Source of the DNA: Craterostigma plantagineum
Taxonomy: Eukaryota > Streptophyta > Magnoliopsida > Lamiales > Linderniaceae
NCBI GenBank assembly: GCA_027422505.1
Contig: JAPQWV010000002.1
Location: forward strand, 27,630,501-27,694,500
Direction of reading: 5' to 3'
Length of the DNA: 64,000 bases
Under the pieces are notes generated by a model. That model was not told the DNA's origin, searched no databases, and saw only the letters and a program-made list of their open reading frames with translations. Both the position numbers and the translations under genes were made by a program. This document shows, piece after piece, positions 11,369 to 21,965 of the stretch. How positions within the stretch are numbered: position 1 is the stretch's first letter; the number at the start of each line of letters is the position of its first letter.

Positions 11369-11790
11369 ATTATTCGAATAAATAAAATATTCGAAAAATA
11401 AAAATTATTTGAGTAAGCTATACGAGTAATATAAAAACTCGAATGAAAAGTTCGAATAATAGATGTTGAAGACACTCGATAAAGTGTTATCGATGAAATA
11501 AATGGAATAAATAAACTTAATTGCAAACTATTATTCGAATAAATAAAATATTCGAAAACTAAAAATTATACGAGTAAAATATTCGAGTTGAACCTTCATT
11601 CGAATGATATGTTCGAGTAATATAATATCGAATAATATATACGCGTAAAATTTAATAAACAATAATATTATTCGAGTAATCTTTTCGAGTTTATTCGAGT
11701 AACATGTCCGAATTGAAAGTTGCCAAAATAACGTATTCGAGTAACATGTTCGAGTCAAAAACAAATCGAATAGTGAACTCGAATAAATGA
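11369..11790. repeat. TTATTCGAG motif cluster, right side of MULE
   Basis: Numerous exact and degenerate copies (TTATTCGAGTAA, ATTCGAGTAACATG, CTCGAATAA) lie upstream of the transposase start. The DNA from 11800 to the right TIR at 12201 holds nothing else recognisable. Confidence 0.8.
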
Positions 11791-12209
11791 AAAACGAAAT
11801 TTCTCTGCAAATTCGCACAGATCTACGGTGACAATGCTACCCATAACTACCCAAACCTTCGAAAATCTAATACCCGATGCTCGAAATGTAATGTCGTTAA
11901 CATGAACGGAAATTAGAATGCTCGATAATGTATAATAGTAACCGGCGTTAACATGAACGAAAACTTACTGTATATGCATTCAAGAACGAAATTGGGATTC
12001 TTCGAGCTTGGGTGTTACGATTCGGCGGATGCTTCAGCTCGTTTTTTCCGTCAAGATCTCGTTTGGTGCTTGGTGGGTGCGTTAATGAGTTGGGTGCGTT
12101 TTTCAGTTATTTTATATATATATTTCTTTTTTTATTTATTTAGGTATTAATTAGGGGTTTAGTTAATTAATTAAACATGTTCCTCTTTTTTAAAATATCC
12201 CATTCTATT

Positions 12210-12633
12210 GGAATACTTTCTACTAAAGGCGTGGTCTTTGATTACGAAGTCTCCTTGTCATTTGGAAAATTAAATGAAAAACTATAACATTTGAAGAAAA
12301 ATAAAAGATAAAATATGTCCCATTATCCGTATAATTCCGTCATTGATGATGTCACACCCCAGATAATGTCTTCGTCTTAGTGCCTTCCTATCCTTAATCA
12401 CCGTAGAAGAATCTTACATTTATTTCCCTTTTTCCTCATTGCTTCAACGTCGACCATCTTTTTTTTTTCCAAAAGTTAGCATGAATTTGGCAGCCATTTT
12501 CGTAATCAACTTAGATTTAACAACAAACTTAACGTAATTTATTTACAAGAGTCGAAGCTTGAAATAACACGAATCACGCACTCGACGAAAGTCTTGTTTC
12601 ACTAATCTAAACTAAATTAAATCAAATTAAAAC
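12210..12633. other. 3' flank of ERF gene
   Basis: AT-rich DNA between the MULE target duplication and the ERF stop codon; presumably includes the ERF 3' UTR. No other feature is seen. Confidence 0.5.
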
Positions 12634-13242
12634 TTAAACCACCACTAATTCTTCCTTAAACATCAGTGACGTCATCTCCACGCACTCGACCTGACAATTC
12701 CCTCGGCTCTCCACCGCCGCCTCCGTCCCCTCACCCACCCGCCGGACCCTCTTCGCCTCTCCACCCTCCGAGCCTAAATCCGCCGCCGCCGCCGACCTTC
12801 TCTTGCCGGCCTTAACCCTAATCGGCTCAGGCTCGTCCGCCGACCCAATCCTATGTGGAAAATTCAACAAAGCTTTGGACCCACGAATCCTAAAAGCAGC
12901 TCTATCATAAGCCACCGCCGCTGCCTCCGCCGTCTCGTAGGTCCCCAGCCACACCCTCGCGCCGTTCTTCGCCGGGTCCCTTATCTCCGCCGCGAATTTA
13001 CCCCACGGCCGCCGCCGGACACCCCTGTAGCTCCTCTCCCTCGGATGCATAATGGTTACCTCGTGGGTCACCGCCGCCGCCTTCGCGGCGCTTGGTTCGG
13101 GATAAACGGCGGCAGAGGGCGTCCATCCGCCGGCGACGGCGTCGTGTAGGAGTTCGTAGATGACCATATCGTCGGAGTCGTTTGTCTTCAATGGAAGATC
13201 TCCCCAGGTTTCGGACAAGCAATCGCTTAAATCGTTGTACAT
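12634..13242 (-). CDS. ERF transcription factor, group IX (ERF1A/ERF2-like), 202 aa
   Basis: A nuclear DNA-binding protein of the AP2/ERF family, expected to bind GCC-box promoters in ethylene, jasmonate or defence responses. One uninterrupted frame, as usual for ERFs. The AP2 domain spans residues 72-130: [19 protein letters not shown], then [19 protein letters not shown], then [13 protein letters not shown], with the Ala and Asp that mark the ERF rather than DREB class. The N-terminus has DTWGDLPL-like (ETWGDLPLK) and [12 protein letters not shown] motifs seen in the group IXa ERF1A/ERF2 proteins. A basic stretch (KRRSAAAA) follows the domain. The start is the first Met, just before the conserved acidic N-terminal motif. 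It appears intact. Confidence 0.92.
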   Translation of the reverse strand: MYNDLSDCLSETWGDLPLKTNDSDDMVIYELLHDAVAGGWTPSAAVYPEPSAAKAAAVTHEVTIMHPRERSYRGVRRRPWGKFAAEIRDPAKNGARVWLGTYETAEAAAVAYDRAAFRIRGSKALLNFPHRIGSADEPEPIRVKAGKRRSAAAADLGSEGGEAKRVRRVGEGTEAAVESRGNCQVECVEMTSLMFKEELVVV

Positions 13243-13347
13243 TTGATTATCTTCTCTTAATAGAACTAAAGAAGCTAAGCTTATCGATATTTTTTCTTCG
13301 ATGATATTTCTGAATCTTTACTGTATGTAATGTATTTGCCTTATGGC

Positions 13348-13357
13348 TTATATATAG
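13348..13357 (-). promoter_or_regulatory. TATA box of the 12.6 kb ERF gene
   Basis: On the minus strand CTATATATAAG lies about 105 bp upstream of the ERF start codon, a suitable spacing for a TATA box plus short 5' UTR. Confidence 0.5.
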
Positions 13358-13604
13358 ACTATAGTGTGTGTTGATGTGACAATATATGATGACTTTTTTG
13401 TAGGGTCTTCCTTTCGGAATTATATGTATAAATATGTAGATTGGATAGCAACTTGCGTTTCTTTCTAGAAGTGTTAGCTCGTTTGGATAGATAAGCATTT
13501 AATAGTTTTGGTTGATGTGTTTTACTTTAGTAATAAGAGATGCCAGAAATTCCTTCTAGAAGCATTTTGCTCTAGAATAAATTTATGTATTTATGTATTC
13601 AACC

Positions 13605-14374
13605 TAGGGTTGGGGAAATATATCGAAATACCGACATACCGTCCTTATCGTATCGAAACGTACTGAAAATATCGAAAATTTTGGTATACCGAAGTTTTTG
13701 GTAAGGTATGATACCGTACCGAAAATTTTCAGTACGGTAATGGTATGGAAATTTAAAAATTAGGTATACCGATTATACCGAAATACGGAATGCTAAAATT
13801 TTTAATATTATATATATATATACACACACACCTACATATATTATATTATTTCAAAAAAATATAAAATGGATAAAAATATTATAAGGATCTTCATAAATTT
13901 ATTTAGCCCATAAATTATTAACACTACCCAACTTTCTAAGATAATTTAAATAGCCATTTCGTTTAATGAATCTGTATATGGTTATGTTTTGTGGTATGCA
14001 AAGTTTCTTTCTTACTAAGGAGACTGACTAAAATATGTAAATTATTTAAGGTTGTTATATGAATTAAAAATCTTTTTATTTTGGAGGTATTACTAATCCA
14101 TCTTATTGGGGCCTAAGGAGTTTGAATTGACTAAAAATTCGAAAACAACTAATTAACGAGTTACGAGATACGCATGGTAAAAACCTTCCGTGCGAATAGT
14201 ATAGAAGGGTATGATACCGATACCATACCAAAATTTTGGTATGATACCGTATCGAAATTTAAGGTATACCGAAATTTTGGTATGGTATTGGTATGATCTT
14301 ATGCGATATCGAAATTTTCGTACGGTATACGGTATCACAGTTTTGGTACGGTATACCGTACCGAACCACCCCTA
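13605..14374. mobile_element. hAT-type nonautonomous element with GGTATACCG arrays
   Basis: Ends TAGGGTTGGGG and CCACCCCTA are inverted, flanked by ATTCAACC (13597-13604) and ATTCAAAC (14375-14382), 7 of 8 matching. Both subterminal regions are packed with GGTATACCGAAATTTTGG-like palindromic units. The AT-rich centre has no transposase. Confidence 0.75.
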
Positions 14375-14822
14375 ATTCAAACCGTCAAGATTCTTTGCCA
14401 TCCTTCACGCCAACTTATCTTTTGGTAATAACTTAATGCCATCTTTATTTATATTATAATGTATGTTTAGAACAATATTGAATTTTTTAATCATAATACG
14501 AATAATATTTTAAAGAAAGTAAATAGCAAAATACCATTTTTCATATTTTCAAGAGTTTATTACCTACATAAGGTTTGAATTAGACCTGTAAAAACTGTTA
14601 ATTTTTATATTAAATAATATATGCATAAACAAATTATATAAGTTTTTATATGTTTTAATTACAATTTTAAGTGAAATAAGTTCAATAAAATAAATGAATA
14701 TTAAAGAGTTATGATTAAATTATCGGTAGTTTCGAACTAAAATTCTTATTTTTTTTTTACTATTTTCTTTTATATTTTTCTCAACTTTTTCCTACTTTTA
14801 TTTTTTCTCTATTTTATTATTT

Positions 14823-14905
14823 CTGGCGGGATAAGCTGGGCGAGGCCCGCTGTCTTCAGCAAGTAACGGGTCGGCCTGCCCTGGCGGCTCATTTGACAGA
14901 TCTAG
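14823..14905. repeat. GC-rich element fragment
   Basis: A GGCGGGA...GGCGAGGCCCGC patch ending CTCATTTGACAGATCTAG, which resembles the inverted end of the elements near 16690 and 30010. Probably a hAT-family fragment. Confidence 0.4.
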
Positions 14906-16260
14906 TTTGAATTATACAAGCTCTCTAATTAAAAAAATTTATTCAAAGTTAAACTATAATATAAATACTTATTAACATTAAAATCGTCTTTTAACTTTCA
15001 AGTATTTATTTAATGTTACTTTACAGATAACTAAATTGTTAACATTCAACTCCCTTTTCCCTTTCTATATGAGGTATTATATAATTGGTAATATGTAATG
15101 TTTACTCTAGATATTAATTAGGAGGATGCAAATAAAAAAATGGGGTGCCAATACAATTACCCTATATTAAAATAGCATTTACATGATGTAGTTGACTTTT
15201 CTACATTTCTAATCTAGTTCAGTACCATAATGTTATATTAGTATTTTTTGCGTACCCAATGTGTGTGCTTAAAATATAATTATATTGAAATTATTTTAAA
15301 TTTTGAAAATGTAATTTTAGTTTTTAAGATGAAATATAATTTTTAAATATATAAACAGCAACTTAGTTGTACATAAGTATAGTAAATAAAAAATTTGGAG
15401 TGATATGAAAATACTTAATTAATTAAATTACAAATAAAGTTACACACCATATTGTGGTAGTTTATATCCACCCCAAACCAATATATAATAGTATAGATAT
15501 TGAAAACTTTACTGAGATGTCTATTTCTCGTAATATGATGCATAGCCCAAGTTTCCAAGTTTCCACCAAATGTCGAAGATTTTTAGTTTTAGTTAGCCGC
15601 ATATATGATATTTAAATAAAGATATTTAGTTTACATAAATTAACCTAAATTTAAAAATATTAGTTTTTGATTTTCGATAGATCGTCGCGGAGGAGGGCGG
15701 CGAAGACCGAAGACGAGCGGCGACTATCGGAGATCACAGGGACGACTGAGGAGGATGACCGGTGATGAACGAAGATGAAAGAATTTTCTTTTTTCTTTTT
15801 TGTTTAATTTAGTGTACATGATGAGAAATAAAATGGAGAAAAATATCTATACTCTTATATAAATGGCTAGGTGTTTAAAAATGTGAAATTGGTCTGTCAA
15901 TATGATTAATATTGATTTACGATTTTACTCTTAATATTTTGGTTTATTATTATCCATATTTCATTTTTAGATAAAAATATTCAAAATATGAAATTGATTA
16001 TCTACACATACATTGGTTGTGCGAAACGGGCTAGTTTGGTTCCATTTTTTAAATAAGTGCATCTGGTGAATGGACTTTTTTGAGATATAGCTTTTCTAAC
16101 TGTAACTTATTTTGTAGCGTTTTGTGACAGCGGACTTTTGAAAAAGTGGCAGGAAGTAAATTCTAAAAGTGATTAAAAGTTGCTTCTCAAATGTAGGGGC
16201 GCCCACGTGTATGCTTGGGGGTCATTTCAATATTGGCCGGCATTGAAGTAATTAGAATAC
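14906..16260. other. Intergenic, AT-rich
   Basis: No gene is supported. A short GC-rich patch at 15676-15770 contrasts with its surroundings but gives no recognised protein. Confidence 0.5.
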
Positions 16261-16280
16261 GCATAACAATTTGAATGCAA

Positions 16281-16372
16281 ATGTCTCTTGGTCCAGTGGT
16301 TCTAGCATATGCAATAAAAGCGTTAGGCTTCAAATGACTCAAGTTCGATTTTCACTATAGGTCTTTCTTTTT
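16281..16372 (+). repeat. tRNA-derived SINE-like fragment
   Basis: TGGTCCAGTGGTT resembles an internal polymerase III A box and AAGTTCGATTTTC a B box 45 bp later, followed by a T-rich stretch. There is no tRNA cloverleaf, so this is a SINE-like relic rather than a tRNA gene. Confidence 0.4.
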
Positions 16373-16687
16373 TTTTTAGGATAAATATATGGGTTGAACT
16401 ATATAGGGCCGGGCTAAAAATTTTCTTTGACCCCCCGGTCATAAGATCTTGGGTTCGCCACTGCTGAAATGGACTTTTAGATAAGTAACTTATTTTAAAA
16501 GTTCATCTCGTATTTTTTACCAAACATATTTTACTTCTCAAAATGGATGTATCAGTAGTCCATTATAAAGTATCTCCAAACACCCTCATACTAGTAGTAT
16601 GTAGTGAAATAAAAAAAGGTGAACAGAGGATCCAAGCCAAAAAAATAACTTCTAGTTTGTAATAATTATTTAATATGAATAGTTTTT

Positions 16688-16795
16688 AATAACTGACAAG
16701 TCTGCCTGCGGCCCGCCAGGCCCGCCCAACCAAAGCTCGCAGCCTGTCTAGGCCCACTCTCTGGCGGGCCGCGGGCCCCAATTGATAGGTCTAAT
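16688..16795. mobile_element. Small GC-rich hAT-like MITE
   Basis: GCGGCCCGCCAGGCCCGCC and GGCGGGCCGCGGGCCCC face each other, ending CAATTGATAGGTCTA on the right. This matches the TAGACCTGTCAATTGGGCC-like ends of other plant hAT MITEs. Confidence 0.4.
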
Positions 16796-17330
16796 GGGAA
16801 CTGAGACGTTTGATCCGAGGAAGTCTCATCCTTGAATTGTCGGTGAGGAGTGAAGACATTAGACCCGATCAAATAACACCACAATTAAATATTTGAACGA
16901 TTATAAATAAAATGGCACATAAATGTGTATGTGGGAAACCCTCCAATCGGGGGAAAAACACGAGTAAAAGAAGACGAATTTTACTATAGAGAACTACAAA
17001 CTCGATATATAAAGGAGAAAATTCCCACCATATGTTTATTCTTCATTTATAGTTAGTAGTGTGTGCCATACGTTCATTATCTATTAATAAAAGAAAATTC
17101 ACGTAACAGCTACCAATCTCAATATAACAATCTTTCTAAACAATATTCATCCGTACATGAAATAATTTTGCATACTATCTAAACATGTTCTCTCAATTTA
17201 AATATGTTCATATATCTATTAACGCGTCAAAACGATGTTTATTGGATCAAAGTAAGGTATTGATCAGATGAAAGAAAGAAAACCATTGCAATGCTTAGTT
17301 GACCTTTGATATCTTAAAAAGTGGTCACAG

Positions 17331-17333
<3 letters not shown>

Positions 17334-17387
<54 letters not shown>
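17334..17387. repeat. (TC)n microsatellite
   Basis: About 26 uninterrupted CT units. Confidence 0.95.
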
Positions 17388-17391
<4 letters not shown>

Positions 17392-17823
17392 AAAATCACA
17401 CGGCTGGATGTAATGATTTGTTTCATCTGATAGGTTTACTTATTTATTTTATATCTTAGGTCTTTATTTACATGGTAGAAGCACCTTAGCACAACTTGTA
17501 ATGTGAACTTGAAATTTGACAAAGTAAAAAAGGAGTTTTGAAACGGTAGTGATATCGACGCAAATGACTTTTTAAGAGCCGGAAAATGATATTGCCAATG
17601 GAATTAGGTCAAGACAAGGTAATGAAATTAGTAATAATAATATTAGACTATATGTTAGGTAGATAAAAAGTCTTGTAATTACATGGGAACAATATGAACC
17701 TAATATTTCTTAATTAAGCATGAGCTTTGACATACTGTCTTGTCATAGTCAATTTGATTTACTGGTATTGGGTTGATTGCGAGGAGATATATAATGCACT
17801 AAGTAAAAAGAGTTCCAAAAATA

Positions 17824-18221
17824 GGTATATACAGAAAAATACATATTTATAGAAAAAAATTACAAGTCGATAGCTCTGTCAGAAATTTTTTTACCCGTTT
17901 GATTATGCGTACCATTTTTCCTGTCTTGACGCACCTTTTTATATGTGTATTATGTACCACGTCACACATTTATATGGTACCCATATACGTTTCTATATGG
18001 TACCTTAATATGTTATATGGTACCCATATACGTTTCTCACTGTATTATGTACCACAATATGTTTTTATATGGTACTTAAATGTTCTATATGATGTACCTT
18101 GCGGCGGATCAGGTACCGATGTGCAAAAAATTTATTCTAATAGGTACCTATATATAAAATACACAGACAAGGTACTGACTTACAAGTTTTATGCAAATGA
18201 GTATTTTTCTGTAGATTCCCC
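17824..18221. mobile_element. GGTACC-rich MITE, copy 1
   Basis: Ends GGTATATACAGAAAAATAC and the inverse of GTATTTTTCTGTAGATTCCC, with interior GGTACC/GGTACCCATATACG repeats like those of the elements at 32079 and 57449. The target duplication is poor here (CCAAAAATA against TTGAAAATA), so it looks older. Confidence 0.5.
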
Positions 18222-18235
18222 TTGAAAATATCATA

Positions 18236-18850
18236 AATCTTTTTTCTTTTCTTTTTTTTTAATATAGGTGATAAGCGGTCACCAGAATGACGAATCACTT
18301 AGGTGATCAAAGGGGTGATATTTTAAGTTTTGTGCCATTTTTCCTACTTCTGCAGCTATAATGGTTATATAACGGTATCATCCCAAAAAATTTAGGTGAT
18401 CTTACATCACGATGATCGGATGATCCTTTGAAATTATTTACGGACAAAAATACCCTTATATTTTACCTTATATACAACTATCTATATTTGAATTTTAACA
18501 TAATTACATATTAAAAATATAGTTATTTTAAAAATAAATACTAATCATATAAAATAAGAACGAATAATGCTTACAAATTATAACTCAGATATTGAAATAT
18601 TAATCATTATCATGTAAATATCATCTTAAAAATTATTTACTCTTTTAAATTATATCTTTGGTTAAATATGACATGTACACAACACCATCCAACATATCAC
18701 AACGATTGAACAAACAAAATACTTCAATATCACATTGATCTGCAAAATGAAGTAAACAAACACATCGATGACATATCCCCACATTCCGGTGACATCACGA
18801 TGTGAATATCACTGTAATGTTGGATCACTTCAGACAAATACCCCCTTAAT
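18236..18850. repeat. GGTGAT / ATCACC-rich repeat region
   Basis: GGTGAT(C) on the left and ATCAC/GTGATATC motifs on the right recur at both sides of an AT-rich core, as in nonautonomous DNA elements. Ends were not resolved. Confidence 0.35.
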
Positions 18851-19153
18851 TCAATAAAATCATCATGTGTTTTGCAATATAATCTAATTCGTCATCAGTC
18901 TCTGATTCTAAAATGAAGTCGTTTAAGGAAATAGCACACATATTAAGAAATAAAATGAATTCTCTATTTTACCTTAATTAATTATTTTTTCTCATTTAAT
19001 TTAATTATTGTTATTTAATATAAGGATAAATTTGGAATTATTCAAGATATATCTTTTTGACAACCATGAACATAAAAAAAAAACAAAGCTCTAAAATGAC
19101 TTAATTTTAAAATAGGGAGAGTATAATAATACTATATGTCATACAAATAAACT

Positions 19154-19517
19154 GAGATGTGCTATGGTGCCCACCTCGTGAGCACCATAAGCATCTCTCA
19201 ATTTTTCACTTTTTTCGATTCCCAACGCTGTTAACACCTTCGTAGACCATCTCTTATCCATTGCTAACCTAAATTGCCTTCTACAACACGTTAATTTGTA
19301 AGAAAATTCATTATTTATTATTCATATGTGGACGACATACAGGGGTGATGATTTTCTTAAAAATTAGGTATTAGATACGACAATTTATGTTAGCAATGGA
19401 TGAGGGTCTACGGAGGTGTAGACGACGTTGGGTATCGAAATACGCAAAAAATTAAGAGATTTGCTTATGATGCTCATGATGGTTGCTCACGGTAGGTGGG
19501 CACCATAACAAATCTCT
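19154..19517. mobile_element. MULE-type MITE with 9-bp target duplication
   Basis: Left end GAGATGTGCTATGGTGCCCA and inverted right end AGAGATTTGTTATGGTGCCC are flanked by AAATAAACT on both sides (19145-19153, 19518-19526). A related hairpin-ended element lies at 52991-53215. Confidence 0.75.
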
Positions 19518-19526
19518 AAATAAACT

Positions 19527-20391
19527 TATCGAGATAAAATACAAATAACATCATCAATTATACAACTAAATAATTTTCAGAACCTCCACAATTACTGTCA
19601 GAAAAATTAATAGTAATTTTGACTATGAAAATCATTATATATATAGATATATATGTATATTCGGTTGGTCAAGTCAATTGGACCATTTAAGTGTCCTCGT
19701 GGAAAATAACAATTCTATGCGTTATATATTTTGTCTTCTTTTAGCAAAATCGTCTTCAACTATGTCAATAGGACACGTCATATGGGAACACACACTGCAC
19801 ACATGCCTTCGTACAATGTAATGTTTGTAATAAGTAAAAAATTTCAAATTTCCACGATCAGAATTTTGGGTAATCATAATCAAAATTCTAATTACATGGC
19901 GATTTTAGTTCCAAAATCCCTATTCCAAATAATACCAAACCAAATATAACCAATAAGAAAGACAAAAAAAAAACATTTTTTGATCGTATCATGGAATAAA
20001 CTAACTAGCAATTTCTATTTCGCTCAAGTTGTCATGCTTTAATCAGATTTCTCGTCGAAGTACCCAAAAAAAAAAGATGTTGGCACCCAACTAATTATAT
20101 AATTACATTAGTACACTAGCTATCATATTAGTTACGGTCTTCCATTACATTTTCCAACCTTTTTTTCCGATGAAAATAATTCTAAGATGACTTCCAAAAG
20201 TAATCACTTCGAAAGTCTTTCTCAAATATTGTCATCTACATACATCTTGCTACAACGCATTGGAAGGTTCTAGTAAGTCATCCCTAACCTTAAAAACTTC
20301 AATCATCGAAACCTAATAACACATATATATTTACACACTCAAACTCTTTTCATTACACAAAGAAAAGAAAGAATTAGGGTTTCTCGCTACC
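19527..20391. other. Upstream region of second ERF gene
   Basis: AT-rich promoter DNA. ATATATATT at 20324-20332 could be a TATA element but lies only about 60 bp before the start codon. No other gene is seen. Confidence 0.4.
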
Positions 20392-20907
20392 ATGACAACC
20401 CCATACGAATCCCTAATACTACAATACTTGAGCCAATACCTTCTAGAAGATTCCTCCATAGCCTCAACGCCCCCTTCGCCCCACGACGTAAAAAACTTCT
20501 TCTCCGTCGACGAAATAACGAACGCTTCAAACTCGGGCCCAAACAATCCACCTCGGGGCTCCGACCCACCCGTAAGATCCGGCCCAAGGGGTCCAACCCG
20601 ACACGTTGGAAGCCTCTACAGGGGAGTGAGGAGGAGGCCGTGGGGGACGTACGCAGCCGAGATCCGCGACCCGACCCAAAAGGGCAGACGGATATGGTTG
20701 GGTACTTACGACAGTGCAGCGGACGCTGCTAGGGCTTACGATTTCGCCGCGTTTAAAATGAAGGGAAGGAAGGCGATTCTGAATTTTCCGATGGACGCCG
20801 GAAAAGTTGGGCCGCCTCCGGCAGCGGTGACGGTCGACGGAGGTCATGGCCGGAGAAGGAGGAGGGAGGGAGAGGCTATGAGGGTCGATTGGGTCAATGG
20901 GAAATGA
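20392..20907 (+). CDS. ERF transcription factor, group IX-like, 171 aa
   Basis: A second AP2/ERF family DNA-binding protein, single exon. The AP2 domain spans residues 76-133: [19 protein letters not shown], then [20 protein letters not shown], then [13 protein letters not shown], again with ERF-class Ala and Asp. The N-terminus [18 protein letters not shown] resembles the hydrophobic start of ERF5/ERF105-type proteins. The C-terminus is basic (GRRRRREG) and short, with no recognised repression motif. It is on the opposite strand to, and about 7 kb from, the other ERF; the two differ outside the AP2 domain, so they are not a recent tandem duplicate. It appears intact. Confidence 0.9.
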   Translation: MTTPYESLILQYLSQYLLEDSSIASTPPSPHDVKNFFSVDEITNASNSGPNNPPRGSDPPVRSGPRGPTRHVGSLYRGVRRRPWGTYAAEIRDPTQKGRRIWLGTYDSAADAARAYDFAAFKMKGRKAILNFPMDAGKVGPPPAAVTVDGGHGRRRRREGEAMRVDWVNGK

Positions 20908-21470
20908 TTTCTTTTTTCTAGGTAGACTTTGTAAGTGGGTATTGTGGAGTGGAGGAGAGAGTCTATGCAAGTCTAGTCTATGCAAAGGGAATAAAAAAAA
21001 AGGGTTATATAATGTATGTAGTGGTATATAATATTCTTCCACTTAGGTCATAGATACGACTTTAAACATCTCAAACTGACAAACTTAATCTCAAATTCAA
21101 ACTCATTTTCAAACTCGAAATTCTTCTCCAATTGTTAAACTCAATTCTCATATTTTCAAAATATTCACTTTGGTTATTCTATTGGCACCCACTTTTTTTA
21201 TTTTCACCCCCTAATAATGAAAGTAAGTTATTAAATACTTCTATTTTTTAATGTTTATCACTTTAATTATTTTCTTTAACTTTCCTTGAAAAAGAATTTA
21301 ATTATCCTAATTTTGGAAAGTGGCTGAGAAAAAAACGTGTGCTCATGGACTAAAATCATGGACTTGGCTTTCATCGTTGGAGATGACGTATCGACATGAT
21401 CATTATGGTAATTGGTATACAATTAAAACTCTAATGAATAATATATTATATACAATTGATCTCCTTTAAC

Positions 21471-21957
21471 TAGGATTGGCAATGGGGCGGGGATTCCCCG
21501 TCCCTGCGGGGATCCGCCCCGAACGGGGCCGGGAATCTCCGAGATTTTATCCCCGCGGGTGGGGACGGGGAATGATGTCTCCCCGTGGGATCACCGTGGG
21601 GTTCCCCGCCCCTTCCCGGCACCATCTTTTATATATTATAATATATATAATATTACATTATAATCTAAACAATAGTAAAATAAGATCAAAATACAGACTA
21701 AAAAATATTAAATTAATACAAATAATATATAAAATTATAATTTATATAATATTTACAACAAAAGTATATTCAAATTTATATATTATATTGAAGATATTAT
21801 TTTTCTAAAGAAAATTAAGGGGCAGAGAATCCCCGTGGGGTATCCCCGCCCCGCGTGGATCCCCGCGGGGACGGGGACGATTTCGTCCCCGAATGCATCG
21901 CAGGGACGGGGACGGAGATTAGATCCCCGCCCCCGCCCCGCCCCATTGCCATCCCTA
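21471..21957. mobile_element. hAT-type MITE, GC-rich ends, perfect 8-bp target duplication
   Basis: Ends TAGGATTGGCAATGGGGCGG and the inverse TAGGGATGGCAATGGGGCGG are flanked by CCTTTAAC at 21463-21470 and 21958-21965. GGGGATCCCCGCGGGG-like subterminal units surround an AT-rich centre. 487 bp, no coding capacity. Confidence 0.9.
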
Positions 21958-21965
21958 CCTTTAAC

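Larger units (their letters stand above)
4294..12201. mobile_element. Mutator-like element carrying a Ulp1-like gene (KI-MULE/Kaonashi type)
   Basis: A complete 7.9 kb element. The left end GGGAAAGTTTAAAAAAGAGG and the inverted right end GGGATATTTTAAAAAAGAGG match closely, and ATTCTATT (4286-4293 and 12202-12209), or ATTCTATTG as 9 bp, flanks both sides as the target duplication. Two decayed genes converge inside: a Ulp1/DUF1985 protease-like gene on the plus strand and a mudrA-type transposase on the minus strand. MULEs that carry Ulp-like genes are a known plant class. Clusters of TTATTCGAG / CTCGAATAA motifs sit near both ends and between the genes. Both genes have stops or frameshifts, so this copy is unlikely to be autonomous. 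Confidence 0.88.

Noticed and set aside
15676..15780. GC-rich patch that could be an exon
   Set aside because: No open frame of useful length and no splice context; left as unexplained.
16281..16372. A tRNA gene
   Set aside because: A- and B-box-like motifs exist but acceptor and anticodon stems cannot be drawn; a SINE relic is likelier.
20527..21042. 171-codon minus-strand frame opposite the second ERF
   Set aside because: It is antisense to the AP2 domain, rich in Pro/His/Arg, with no recognisable domain.
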